Positions 34,231-50,801 are shown, numbered from the stretch's first letter. The stretch is 64,000 nucleotides of DNA from Enchytraeus crypticus (GCA_905160935.1 CAJHZI010000685.1:12501-76500); one strand, 5' to 3'. Program-made: numbers and translations. The notes: generated from the letters alone by a model not told the origin.

Positions 34231-34827
34231 TATAGTTACTAGCTTCAGTTTTAATAATATTTGACAGTTATTAGTTGGCTAATTACGAGTTAATTAATAT
34301 TGTTTACTTTAATAATTAATGACTGGTGTTACAAGTGTCTCTCGACTTCCTGAAGCAGAATTAGATAAAATAATAGACGACTAAAAATCTACTCAGCAGA
34401 TGTCACAATGTGATAGCGCAAACATGCCAGAAATTGTTAAGTTAGCTTTTTGCGGATTACAAAATAATAATAAACTTGAAATTTGCATCGATTGAACTTG
34501 AAACTATATAAGCGACTACTGCTCAAGTCCATTCCTACACCTGACACTGTTGTAATTCTGTGCAACGACTACATCATACATTTACAAAAACTAATTGGTA
34601 TAATTAACTGAAATATAACAGAAACATAACACCACACTTTTCATTTTGCATAACTCATAATAGAAATTTGCCCTTTTGGTACTGTAGGGAAACTAGTGAC
34701 TCTACTCGACTCGTAGAAGAGGTACGAGGATCTTATTTTTTACAGATAACAGAGTTATCTGAACTCTTTAGATTTGTTAACTATAGAGTGTTGACATGTA
34801 ATACCTATTTTAGTGAATCAATTACTA

Positions 34828-35185
34828 TCTAATAGATCAGTTCGGTAATTGAAAACATATTTTGTTGCATGTTAACACTGGTTTGTTTATGTTGACATCT
34901 GATACATATATTTACATGTAAATGTAATTGGTCTACATTATAACTTCCTATAATGCATGCATATCGTTATAGTGGATGTCAGAGTTAAACTATAAGTGTT
35001 AAGTTATTCTTTAATTAATATCCGTATAGTAGATTGTAAAGTAAATAACATTTCTAAAGAAAGTTTGTATTAGAAATTCTGTGAGGAACTAGTACATTTC
35101 AATTGCATTCTATGCATTTTTTACGTTTTCTTGTCCACTGTTTATATTTGGTGTCTCCGATGCTCTATTTATAGCTATTATCGAA
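34828..35185 (+). mobile_element. Repeat F, copy 1
   Basis: About 360 bp, ~90% alike by eye to 51491-51855 in the same orientation (starts TCTAATAGATCAGTTCGG; contains ATAATGCATGCATATCGTT). There is no coding potential. It is a non-autonomous element or a fragment of a larger one. Confidence 0.7.
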
Positions 35186-35624
35186 AAGATCTAATACTAC
35201 TTTAATACTAAATATTACATACTATTTTAATTAATTTTCAGTTTAAACAACAAAGCTAAACAATTAATTATGATTCACTGATTATAGAAAAAGTAATTTA
35301 TTGTTCACGAAAATTGATATGAAACATTATAGACATATGAAACTGCAAGAAATTTGAGGAAAAATTGGGTTATGATATTAATCAGATTATGATTTTAATC
35401 TGTTGAAAATTAAATTCAGAATTTGCTCTTATTTCGCAAGGGTTAATTATCAATCTTCTTCAGTGCACTGCCAAGTGGCAGGTTCAAGGTACATATATTC
35501 ATACTCAAAGTCTGTTTTCTCGCTCCATATAGGAGCACTCCTTAGATCAACAAGTTAATCCCCTTCACAAAGTCTATGCCTTATCCATACCTTAGGCCTA
35601 TGTAGCCTATAGCTTGGAAAAAAA

Positions 35625-35855
35625 CATGGCTTCTGAGGTGGTTTCCCGTTGATTTCCCCAGTCTGGTGGATTAATTACCATTTAATCCTGGGGGAAAATA
35701 TTTTATGGTGAGGTGGGTCCCCTCTTGCCATCCCCAGCTCCTGCCTTTAGTCGCCTCTTATGTACACGCGGCAGATTGTTTGCGGTTGCCCTATTCTGCA
35801 ATGGTCCAACCACACCCGAACACAACACGGGGAATCTTATCTATATGAATCTGAT
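35625..35855 (-). mobile_element. Repeat D-related element
   Basis: The - strand starts TTCCCCGTGTTGTGTTCGGG like repeat D, then diverges (TTAGTCGCCTCTTATGTACA on +). Probably a sister family sharing its head. Confidence 0.45.
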
Positions 35856-35864
35856 CTAGGCCTA

Positions 35865-35971
<107 letters not shown>

Positions 35972-36953
35972 CCTAACCCCTTAGTAAATGTCGCAATTTA
36001 AGAAATTAATACAATTTGGGCTAATTTAAGATTTAAATGAGTTATGTCATGTTATGTGATCACCCTGGGGCTGGTTCCAGCCAAAGATTACTCTATGATG
36101 TTCCTCCACAAAACTCCATTCTTTGCCATTTCTTCGATGTTTATTCATTTTCCTCCTTCTGTTCTTTCGTAAATCCTAACTCCAGCAGCCTTCAAGTCTT
36201 CTTCGAGGAAGCTTGTCTTTGTCTTCTTTTAGGTCCCCCCATTAAATTAATTAAGGATATCAAAATGAATGTTTTAACTTCAAATGACTCTATCTAATGA
36301 TGCAAGAAAATGGCACTTCAAAATTTCAAATCATCATTTGACACAAGTTATCACCTTAAAATAGAGTCATTTAATTGTCAGTTAAAGATGCGTGTATTAC
36401 TAGGCCTATATAGCCTATATTTAGCACCTATTGCTGTGGACCTTCTATAGCAGTTCCAGATTCCCAAGCATATATGTTGAAAGAATATTGTTCAGTATAC
36501 GGCGTTTTGATGTCCGGTAGAAGAAATCGGACGAACGCATCTCTTACATTGAGAGCTTATCTAAACTCAAACATAATATACTGTCATCGCTTGAAACATT
36601 GAGTGAAACATTTGAAATTTTGCCTATCTGGAAAAATGATTGTGTATAATAATTTGTAAGCGATTTATGCTCTCTCAAAGTCTTACAATGGAAAACTATA
36701 GGCCAACTAGAACGAAAACTGGGTGTTCGACTAGATAGGACGCCATTTGATACTAAAATTTGATACAAAACTAGGCCATTTCATGGCCTAGTTTTTATTC
36801 AATTTGTTATGCACATTTTTTTGCATGTACTGAATATATTGCGCTTTTATTTAATTTTTTTTGGTCATACTGCACTGATGTGATTACTCTGTGAAATTTT
36901 GTGAGAATAAAACATATTTCTCCCTCTCTCTCATTCTCTCTCTCATTCTCTCT

Positions 36954-37003
<50 letters not shown>

Positions 37004-38931
37004 CTCTCTCTCTAACAACATGCGTGTTTTTAAGGTTCCATATCATTTATTTGTTCATCTCAGCACAGATTATATAAACAATGAGTTTGAAACAATAAGG
37101 ACAATATGTTCTTTTTGTTTAATGCATAATCATAGGATGAAACAAGACGAGCAATAGGATTATTCGTGAAGTCCAAAATTTAAAACTATTTTTGCATTTA
37201 GCATGAATGAACTATTTACGGACTAAGCATCATGTCTCTTTCATCTGCATCTTCTTTCATAGAATAAGCTGCGTATTTCCCAGTTCTATGAGTTTTTTTA
37301 AGTAGAACCGTATGTATAACAGTGACTAAAGAACTCTAAATAAATTATTATTGTTGTTGCTGCGATTATCAACAGTGCATTTTCTTTACTAAACTTCGCG
37401 CGGGAGTGGATAACTTGGTTTTTTTTATGGAAGGTAAACATTACCAAGAACTGAGGGCTAGGCTAAGAACTGAGTAGGTGAAAGTTTGGTATTTAAATCC
37501 ATTTAAATCTCATTTTCTTCTCAAACTCGTGTTTATCATTTTTAGTGAAGGCGTAAAGGAATCAACTCTCTTCGTAAATATTTAATAATTTCGCTTATAC
37601 GTATTAAGTGACGTAACTTTTTCGTTAGCGACTTTTATAAAGTCAACAATTTTTAGAAATAGTAATTTCTATTGTGTACTGGAAAGTTTCCGATAGTTTT
37701 GACGATTATATTTAAATTTTGGATAAATTTTTAAGATTTTATGAAATCGACGGACGCGTTTGAGCAATTCTCGACCACTCATTATAGGAATATAAAAAAT
37801 TATTTCTTTTAGGGGCACTTTAAATCCAATATTTATGCGAAATTTGGTTTGTTTTGGTTTTAATTTAGCCCGCGAAACCGGTATTAACCGGTAAGACTGA
37901 TGATTTAAACTGTGTTATTATTTTTTGTATTTTATTTTCGTCTATTTTTTATGTGAATTTTTTGTAAATGTTAAAATTTGTGGTCACATTTAACGATGAT
38001 TTCGCCTCTGTTTATCTCAGCATGGACGACGTGAACAACGGATCTTTGTTTGGCGCAGTTTAAATGATTCCTTTAGTCATAACTGTGTAGAGTTTTGTGC
38101 TTAACTTATTACATTTGAAATGTTTGTCAATTTTTTAAGTGTAAGAAAATTCTACAGTAAAATCATATTAACGTGTTTCTGTGTTTATTTGGTTTGATAA
38201 AGTGATGAAAGAAATGTGATGCTTCAGGATTTTGTACTAACAATAGAATTGAAAGCTTGGCATAATTTCTGCTGTTTTGAGCATTTTTTTCCTAGTTGAG
38301 CTAATTTTAAGCTCTGATAAGCTAATTTAATCTCCATTAGTTCTCTGTAGAGAATATCTTACTGTATGGACAATTGGAGTAAATGTTGTACAGCAATGTG
38401 TGCTAATAATTTATATTGATAATCTGAGAAGTTCTACAATTATAGGAACTCATTGTGCTTGTATAGTGAAAATTTTATATAGTTATTTGAAGTCATTTTC
38501 CTTTAGGTTTTATTACTCCTTTTTCTAACTTATTATTGTCTTGTAACGTATTTTAATTTTTAAATATCTTAATTAAAATTAATTTTAAAGTTGTTTGTCA
38601 TAATTGTTGTATAATCAGGAATTTTACTGGCCAATCGTGTAGCATCATGGTTTAACTAAGTTTAAAGTTTTCCATTTTAAGCCAGATGTATAATTCTTTT
38701 AAAAATTATATACTATAATAAATATAATTTGCTCTTAATTAAGCAGGTATCTAACTAACCACAAGTTGCTATTAAGCAGATGTTAAATCATCATCATGGT
38801 TACTATGTAATTTACAGTATAATTATATTGTTGTCTGGTATTTCAGCTACTTAGATTCAAGTGCAGAAATTTCAAAACCGTTTTATTTACGCTAGTCTTT
38901 AATAACTGAACACCTGTCAGATACTCTAAAA

Positions 38932-42806
<3,875 letters not shown>

Positions 42807-43173
42807 ACATCATCATCGTCGTCGTCTCATAGGCAACATCTGAGTCAGCCTTGGTCAGGACATACAATCACTGACACGTCTGACTATCATCATCACATCA
42901 TCATCATCATCTTGTATAGACAGTGAAACATGCTTTATTAAATCTGTTCTGATCTTAAAGCACCATCGTAGTAGGGCTTAGCCCAGACATTTCTGGAGGA
43001 TTCTGATTTGTTAACAACTTGATAATTATCTGTAGCATCATCTCGACATGATTGGCAGTGAAATGTGACAGATCTCATTTCAATGAGGGTTTACTGTCCA
43101 TTTTACGGCCTACGTGTTGGTTAACTTGACAGCTTAACTTGTGACACTGCTTTCCTTGATAGCTTCTCTGCAC

Positions 43174-43300
43174 ATTGGTTGTGCATTGATGGTGCAGTTT
43201 TAAGTGCACTCGGCACATTGGCTGTGCATTGATGGTGCAGTTTTAAGTGCACTCTGCACATTGGTTATGCAGTGATGGCGCAGTTTGAAGTGCAGCCTAG
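43174..43300 (+). repeat. Triplicated ~45-bp unit in RAN 3' region
   Basis: Three copies of GCACATTGGYTRTGCATTGA followed by TGGTGCAGTTTTAAGTGCA. It lies in the probable RAN 3' UTR; an AATAAA at about 43662 could be its poly(A) signal. Confidence 0.75.
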
Positions 43301-43954
43301 CTTAGACACGCACAATTTATAAATGTTTGCACTAGCAGAGTTGCAGCAGTAGCTGCTTGTGCTGATGTTTTAGTCTCTGGTGACTGCATCCAGCGTACTG
43401 TTCCATTTCTATGCAGCCTGTGCAGATGTACTGTTGCTGCAGTGTGACTGTTGACAACTGTGTGAGCAGTGAGATGTAGTCTATGCTTTGTATGTTAAGC
43501 GAGCAAGAGATGAGAAGTTCACAAGAATTCTGCCTTAAGATATTCCATAACCATCTCAGCATTCTTCTTTATTTATTTAGGTATGATTTTGTTGTCCAAT
43601 AGTAAGCATAATTATTTCTTAGAGTTGTTGCAATGTTGACACATAATTGGGACATGCAGTAATAAAGCCCTGGTTCGCAGAACTTTACATCTCTAGAATG
43701 TTTTTTGTACGGAAGATCTATACAGTAGTGCTGTTGACATGGTGTTTGGTATGTTTCATCACGTTTCTTTTGCTAAATAGAGTACTTACAACGACTTCTG
43801 TGTTTATAGTGGATGTGTGTTCGTCTAGATGAGCAGAGACTTCTGTAGACTTCCTCTTAAGTTTAACGTCTGTTTCTTTATCAGAGATGATGTCAGGGAC
43901 ACATCACAACAAACTAATTCACCTATGATAAAAACCTTATGTTTAAGAGGCTGT

Positions 43955-44130
43955 GTAGTTAAACTGGGATTGAAGGGAAGATGATGATGCTGATGTTAAA
44001 GAGGCTGTGTAGTTAAACTGGGATTGAAGGGAAGATGATAAAGAGGCTGTGTAGTTGTGCTGATGCTAAAGAGGCTGTGTAGTTAAACTGGGATTGAAGG
44101 GAAGATGATGGTGCTGATGTTAAAGAGGCT
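43955..44130 (+). repeat. Minisatellite derived from repeat-D tail
   Basis: Four partial units joining AAAGAGGCTGTGTAGTTAAA to CTGGGATTGAAGGGAAGATG; the second half is the 3' end of repeat D. Confidence 0.8.
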
Positions 44131-44519
44131 GTGTACATTTTACCTCTTTATTATCTGTAATCCTCAGCTCTTTCATAACTCGTCCAGTCTTAAGATGTTA
44201 TTTATAGGAAGTTTTGAGTAGGAAGCAGAATTAAGCAGAGAGCATTGTTTAAGATTACTAACAAACTTACTGAAGATTGCAGTGACCACTTTATCGGTGT
44301 ATTAAAAATAGTAAAAAGTTTGAATGCCCATTTCCTAGTACACAAATGATGTCACGGACGTTCCTGCAGGACTGCGGTATGTACTTCAAAGATATGTTGA
44401 AGAGAAGCAAGGTCTTCAGCGATGCCGGCTCCTTAGTAAACAAATAAGCACACTTTACATCTCAACAATCGTACCACCCAGACTGTTGCTCTGCTTTTAA
44501 TGCACGACTGAAGTTAACG

Positions 44520-44658
44520 TAAAAGCTGGTAAAGCCAAGGTTAACCTCAGTTTCCTCACTCGAAAGCAATGTCAGTGACGGGCGAGCCCAGGATTTGAAC
44601 CCTGCACATACTAATCTGCGGTCGAGTATCTTACCGACTTAGCTACTGGCTCTAGCCA
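44520..44658 (-). mobile_element. SINE family A copy (inverted)
   Basis: Body CTCACTCGAAAGCAATGTCA, box B-like AGGATTTGAACCC, and a tRNA-like head ending CTAGCCAG; a second partial head lies at 44795-44860. Confidence 0.85.
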
Positions 44659-44984
44659 GAGAACTATATCTAATATAGCACTGAGCTGCAGCTATACATA
44701 CATGTACGAAAATTAATAGCCTGTTTTACTGTCTAATACGTTTCTAGGCATAATTCTACCATCCCGCCTATAGCACAAAACAGCAAAAACGTCGCTCTAT
44801 CGATCCGCGGTTCGATATCTTACCGACATCGCCACTGGTTCGTGCCAGTTTTAGGTAGGCCTACTTATATAACTGGCCAAAACTTTTTTGTTTTTTTTCT
44901 TCGCGTAGTTACACACATGACATAACGCATGTGCTACATAGTTTCGTTTCTGTTTTTGTAGTTTTCATTATTTCCTCCATCCCC

Positions 44985-45200
44985 CACCATGGTTATTAGT
45001 AATCGTTGCCTTTTTCTGGCGCTCCAATAGCAGCCGACGCGGATTTAATAATAACCTTCCATCACCCTCGGATTTTTTTCTGTCAAAGCTCTCAACACTC
45101 GGTCTTCCAAGGTGATCACCCACAATGTACTAACCGGCGCGATGGAGCTTAACTTTGTTCAACTGACGCACAGCGTAACCGAGTGCGCTAATCCCGCCGC
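44985..45200 (-). mobile_element. 5S-rRNA-derived SINE
   Basis: On the - strand, 45165-45085 reads GTTAAGCTCCATCGCGCC, then GGTTAGTACATTGTGGGTGA, then GGAAGACCGAGTGTTG. These are clear matches to the internal promoter and 3' half of 5S rRNA (AAGCTAAGC, GGTTAGTACTTGGATGGG and GGAACACCGGGTGCTG). Upstream is a tRNA-like GATTAGCGCACTCGGTTACG; downstream is a body shared with 2880-3080 ending near TTACTAATAACC. It fits the SINE3 class. Confidence 0.7.
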
Positions 45201-45727
45201 CCTTCCCCTCCCGTTCCCCTCCCCCGAATAGAGACATTTATTGGCTGTTACAGTATGACGTAATTTTTCACAGCCTGTGTGATGAAGCTATATCTTGATT
45301 TTCGTCATACGTGTTCAAACATTTCATAAAGTGAAGCCTATATTGGGAGGGGGACAAATCTTTACCACGCAATTTAAGCATCAGAGAGGGCTATACGGGT
45401 TAATCGATAAATTTGACTTTAATCCTCATTACCTATCGGTGCATGTCATGACGGCTGCATAATCTTAACTCTTGATGCCTCACATCAAGAACAGAGGTAC
45501 TTCGCTCATTGATGCCACAATGGTCTCACATAGTGGATGATGGGCAGAAGATGTCTGATCGGATTGGAATGACTTAGAGTAGCACTGAGGGAGTCTGTGT
45601 GACCATGGAGACATCCTTTAATGTGGGTTATAAGAACATGATTTATCTCTTCAAAAATTATTAAAGTGTATTAAAATTTATATAAGCCCGTATTTTGTTA
45701 TTGATGATATTCAGCAATAATAATAAT

Positions 45728-45868
45728 AACAACAACAATTAGAGTGCTACAGTCATCAATGACAACATCGAGCACTATTGAGACAAAATCAAGCCGGCGA
45801 GCAAAAAAAAGAAGGTCCAAAAACGGTGCAAATTCCAAAATCCAGAAATTCAGTCCAAATCATACCAA
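45728..45868 (-). mobile_element. Repeat C copy (inverted)
   Basis: AATAATAATAACAACAACAA tail followed by the inverse of the repeat C core (AAGCCGGCGAGCAAAAA). Confidence 0.65.
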
Positions 45869-46675
45869 TGTTGTTGTGCTTACTTCCTAGGATTTTTAAA
45901 ATATACATGTATAATTACTGAATAAATAAAACTGCGCCATCAATTTTGTTATTTTCAGTTATATGTATACTAATTAATCTGTAGTCTTAGTAGTCTAGAG
46001 TAGAAGGTAAAAATTAGGTAGGTTAGAAATTCATTGATATGACCATATCAAGACACTTAGCTTGCACTGTAGGACTATGATATATCCCGAATGCAAACTC
46101 CGTTTGGAATATGTTGTTCCTTAATCTTTGAGGTTTAGTGAGTTACCTCCAATATCACGAGTGGTCAATTCTTGGGTTAGAATAACTCGACCGTTTAAAA
46201 TAAAATGCTAGCTTTGTCTATGAAGTCAGCTCTATAGTTAAATAAGCCTAAGGAATGCACTTCATGAATTGTTTTAAAAACAAGCTGGATGTTGTAATCA
46301 TGTCTGATTGGGGATTGAAATAAGCCCTTGCCTTTCTTCTTTTTCCAGCTACCTAAGTTTGAAGAAGGATTGGAATAACGAAAGATGGTAGCAGTTCTGG
46401 TAAATTCATTGGTTAATCTACATAATTATAACACGTGACCTTGAGACTAATAAACACATCACATTTAAATATCAATCTGCAGCAGAAATGTAAGATTAGT
46501 AAATACTAATCTGCAGCAGAAATGTATGCTGAGAGCTACACAGCTTTGTAAAGTTTTGTAAATAAGAGTAGACCCATAAGGATGTCAAGACAGCAAAGCT
46601 AATACTGCATTGTGAGGCTTGTTGATTGTCTAGTATATTGTACTATCTAGTGCATCGTTACTGATCTTGTAACGT

Positions 46676-49266
46676 TTATGATGAATCGTCACTTCTGGAC
46701 CGCCATATTGATTCAATCTTAACTGGTTTTCTCGTTTGAGTTTTTGGCAGCTTGACTGCAGCTCTGCTACCATGATATACAGTTGATGGGGATCCTACAT
46801 TCTGCTTTAAGTCAAGTTCAACAAGATTAACGCTATTCTGTAATTCTGCGACATTCTTTTTTCTCGCCGATTCCAACATAAAAGAACCCGTTTCGGGCTT
46901 TTCCCAGGAAATTACAGATGTTGCTTTGGAATTTTCCCAGACCTGGTTTACCATCGCTGCATTTTTCTGTTCATCATTGGCTTGATTTGCAAATGCCCAG
47001 CCAGAATGGCTAGTAAAGGAATCTGACCAATAGGGTGCGAAAAAGGGCGGATTGGTTGAACGAGGACTTTTGATTGGAGATCCTACCAAAGGTTTTGATA
47101 CTGCGGACTCTTTCTCTACGGCAGAAACAGTTCTTTTGGGATGATTTTGTAGAGCATCGTAATCTTCTGGTGAGCGAATGTGTGGCGTTGCAGAAGCTTT
47201 TGTTAATTTTTCCTGCAGTGTGGGATTTCCAATATACTTTGATTTGTTGTAGTTGTTGTTGCTGTTGTTGTTGTTGTGGTTGGCCTTTTTACCCTGGTTG
47301 CAACTGCCATAGTTTTCGATAGACTGGAGTATTTGTCTGTAATAGAAAAGAATAATAAACAATTCAAAATAAATTAGACGATTTCCAAAAGAAAATTCAA
47401 CCATTTGAAAAGAGAGCAATAGTCATAATTCATATATTATATTAACCTAAATAAGTCCTGGAGAGAGTTGGCACAGATAGACAGTTGATAAATTTATTAA
47501 GAAATAGGAAGAAGAGATGGATAGGACACATTCTAAGGGGGGGAGGTCTATTAAAAGAGGTCATACTCATAGAAGGTAGAATGGAAGGAAAAAGAGGCAA
47601 GGGCAGGCCGAGATTAGGTATGTTAGATGATTTAAAGACCCACTCATATGTGGAAATGAAGAGGAAGGCGGAAGACAGAGAAGAGTGGAGGCGTTATGTA
47701 CCATGGACCTGCCAGTAGGCAGCGCACTAAGAGAGAGAGAGAGAGATTAACCTAAATATAGTTAAGCCACAGGCAGACAGTTAATAAATGCAACAAGAAA
47801 TAGGAAGAAGAATTGGATAGTACATATTCTCAGGGAGAATAGTTTACTAAAGGGGGTCATAGAAGGTAGAGTGGAAGGAAAGAAAAGGCCAAGATTAGGA
47901 ATGCTAGGTTAGGTGATTCAAAGTTCCACTCAACTTGTGAATAAGATGAGGAAAATGGAAGACAGAGAAGAGTGGAGGCGTTATATACTATGGACGTGCC
48001 GGTAGGCAGTGCACTGACAGAGAGAGAGAGAGAGTTACACCAACTTCAGAGTTATCGAAATATCAGATAACGTGCATATAAGGGCACATACTAGTAAAGG
48101 GTACGTGATACATGTGGAGTCAACAGTGCTTGATATCATCATAGATAATTCCAATGATTAATTAGTGCTTGATATCATCATAGATAATTCCAATGATTAA
48201 TTATAATCATTTGTTTGACTGACAAAAACCTCCACATGAGCCACACATTAAAATATTATGTTTTAACTAGGCGATTATTATTATTATTATTATTATTAAC
48301 TAGGTGATTCTGAAATAATTATAAGAATTTCTAACTTACTCTAGGTTTCTATGTGAAACAATATCGTCACTAGCCCCACCCACAGGCTGAGAGGGGTGGA
48401 GCCACCAAGCAGTGCTGCTGCCTGTACTACTGCTGATGCCGCTGTCACTCACTCTGCTCCCACTACTCTGTCCTGTCTTGACTCTGCCCATTTTATCCAT
48501 ATAAAGCCCATCATTCAGTTCTAACCCCGCCTTCAACTCACTCTCTTCCACCATATTCATACGACCATGTCTGCCATACCCTTCCTTAACCCCGCCCACT
48601 GGTCTAGCCTCTCTACCACTAAACCCCGCCCTCATTCTGCCCAGGCTAGCCACATAGATACCCTCAACCTGTTCATCCTCATCCTGTGTGTCGCAGGGAA
48701 TAAACAATCCAGACACGGGCGAATGAGTTTCTCGATACGGCGAAGATTCCTTATATTTTTTTATCCACTCAGGAGGATTGGACAAGTCAAAGGCATTACT
48801 CGATTTATTAATATTATCGGTTGCAGCGAATTCATGATTAAGTTGTATGCTGTCATTTCTGTCAAACGATTGATTGACTGCTCGTCTGGACCAATCAGAA
48901 GTAGACGCAGGACGAGTATGACGATTTGTAGGCATATTTATTGTGTGATTGACAGAATGAGGCTCCGCCCATGAATTGAAAGTCTGACCAATAGCAGGGC
49001 TGTGAGGAGATGTCTCTCGGCTGCAGTTCCACGAAGCCATATCTACCGAATTACTTTCCCACGTCCTATTGGTCGATGCGTCTCTGGCCCAGCTGTAATT
49101 GGTTGAGTTGCGATGTTGCCAGTCGCACGCAGGCGTGGCTTCTCTGGTGCCAATCAATGAGGGAGAGTACCGATCCTGAGACATGATCGACATGGAATGA
49201 CGAGAGGTTCTGTACTGAGAGCCCTGCGGCTGTCGTTGTCGTTCCAGCAGTCTTCTCTCTCTAGCT
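46676..49266 (-). CDS. Unrecognised protein, C-terminal two exons
   Basis: Two phase-matched exons, 49266-48340 and 47336-46676 (TAA), give 528 residues of an incomplete protein; the upstream acceptor TGATGTAG shows that more exons exist, but I could not place them. Content: a short basic helix (RERRLLERQRQPQG) at the start, a long Ser/Asn/Thr/Trp-rich stretch with recurring polar W motifs (SWARDAS, TWESNS, SWNCSRE-like, SWAEPH, DWSRRA), two related GIYVASLGRMRAG / GLYMDKMGRVKTG motifs, an SDSGISSSTGSS tract, an Asn repeat, and a basic C-terminus (KIESIWRSRSDDSS). It looks largely disordered, possibly a cytoskeletal or centrosomal scaffold by composition only. An in-frame start at 49193 is possible but the coding frame continues upstream. 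Confidence 0.7.
47458..48030 (+). mobile_element. Two tandem LINE 3' ends (family E)
   Basis: 47458-47745 encodes a nearly intact LINE C-terminus (LLRNRKKRWIGHILRGG, then GRMEGKRGKGRPRLG, then EEWRRYVPWTCQ stop); 47750-48030 is a more diverged second copy. Both end GCACTRASAGAGAGAG. They lie in the intron between the two exons of the unrecognised gene, antisense to it. Confidence 0.8.
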
Positions 49267-49567
49267 CTACATCAGTCCAACAATGTAGCTATCATTATCA
49301 ATCAATAGGAATTTATCATCCGGTTTCTCACCATAAGACAATGTCAGGGACATCTTTTGCATACTCTACAAAAGCAGGCGCTATCAAGACTACAAATCAT
49401 ATGTTGTGTTTATTTAGAACCTAACACATGTTCATCGAACCATCGAACCGTTGAAAGGCCGGGTGGATAACACGTTAGTCTCGGAGGCAGAGGTTCATCG
49501 GATCCATACCATCTTTGATTGTATCTCTGGGGATGCAGAATATATTATTTAATTTAGCTTTATTTTT

Positions 49568-49705
49568 ATAACAACAACAACAACAATATGATTAGAGTGC
49601 TACTGTTGTCCATGATAGGATCGAACACTGTGAAACCAGATTACAACCAATGAGTAGAGTGAGGGATCCATAAACGGTGCAAGCCAGAATCCGGGTGGTC
49701 AGTCC
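49568..49705 (-). mobile_element. Repeat C copy (inverted)
   Basis: ACAACAACAACAATATGATT tail then an inverted, diverged repeat C core. A tRNA-like segment (GGCCGGGTGGATAACACG) precedes it at 49456-49510. Confidence 0.5.
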
Positions 49706-49878
49706 AAGGAAGGGTACGAGCGGAATGGAGGTTTACGTGTTGGTCTCAGGTCATGGACATTTGGTCAAAGAGAAATTATAGCTTTATTTATACGCAGACA
49801 GAGAGATATACACATATACATAATAACAAAATTCTAGTGTAACCATCAGTCATGACAATAACTAGGATATTATAAAGC

Positions 49879-50013
49879 TCATACGAACCGCTTCCGAAGC
49901 ATCTTTCGGTTTCGACAGACGAGTATGGTAAGAACCAGTCCTGCAGTAAATAGAGCACAGGCTCCCCCTACAGACACGGCTACGATAATCTTGTTCTTAG
50001 TGCTGCCATCCAT
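49879..50013 (-). CDS. 44-residue single-pass membrane micropeptide
   Basis: ATG at 50013, TGA at 49879. Residues 1-8 are MDGSTKNK; ~9-32 form one hydrophobic helix (IIVAVSVGGACALFTAGL, then VLTILV); the tail CRNRKMLRKRFV is strongly basic, so the orientation is predicted as N-outside/C-cytoplasmic. A polypyrimidine tract and TTTTTGTGCAG acceptor end at about 50047, giving a short leader with an in-frame TGA before the ATG. That supports a spliced small gene with this as its coding exon. No signal peptide or ectodomain is visible. I do not recognise a family. Alternatively it is the last exon of a longer membrane protein read in this frame, but the leader stop argues against that. Confidence 0.55.
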   Translation of the reverse strand: MDGSTKNKIIVAVSVGGACALFTAGLVLTILVCRNRKMLRKRFV

Positions 50014-50801
50014 TACTCGCTTCTTTCTTCATCTACTTTTCTATCTGCACAAAAATATATAAGTTTTAGTGTTAGATGTCTTAATGTAATCATTTTATTT
50101 AATTCATGACCAGAACTAAATTCTGTCACACAATAAGCACGTCTGTAAATTGTCAAGTTTGTACAGCTGAATTAAAATCTGGAAACCCAGCGACAAAGAC
50201 CGCTTGCGAAAGGTTGCAATGTGACGAACGAATAGCAAACAGATTATGTTGGTCCTTTGAGAAAGCTTCAAGAAAACTCACAGTTATGAAAGTATAAGGA
50301 CATTCAACTGGCACAAATGGGTTCAATTGCGTATTTCTGCAATTTATTGTAGGCTACCTACCGTCGATCATGACAACATGTACCAACTATAAACGTACTT
50401 AAACCCTTATAGAGAGATTAGTACCCGTCTAGGTCGAAAATATACGGAATCATCAACAGCGAGTATGGCATAATCCTCCTAAAGTATAAACCTAATTTAG
50501 GTTAATTCTACACATTATATAGGTCTACATTCGTATAAAGTTAAACAGTTAAACTCTTTAGATGCATAGTTACAGTGAAATATTACCGATATACTAAAAA
50601 TAAATAAATTAGTGTGTAAATTGAAAAATAAAACTATTCTCTATCAATGAATAATACGATGCTAAAGTTTATCCGTCATACTCATGGGCTGTACACAACT
50701 GCTAGAGGTTGCAAACTGATGGACAGCAGACAGACATCCCTCAGTGGCCGTAATATATTTCTTCAGTAGTCTTTAGAATAATAATAATAATAATATAATA
50801 A

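Larger units (their letters stand above)
42807..46675. other. RAN 3' UTR and intergenic spacer
   Basis: Apart from the repeats listed separately (43174-43300, 43955-44130, 44520-44658, 44985-45200, 45728-45868) I see no gene. A ~31-bp duplication (TAAATCAYAATCTGCAGCAG type) lies near 46470-46530. Confidence 0.6.

Noticed and set aside
45085-45170. Functional 5S rRNA gene
   Set aside because: Only the internal-promoter and 3' half match and with many differences; shared downstream body marks it as a SINE.
49330-49424. Possible additional exon of the unrecognised gene on the - strand
   Set aside because: It has AG and GT signals but resembles a repeat fragment also seen near 23926 and 43885; no coding support.
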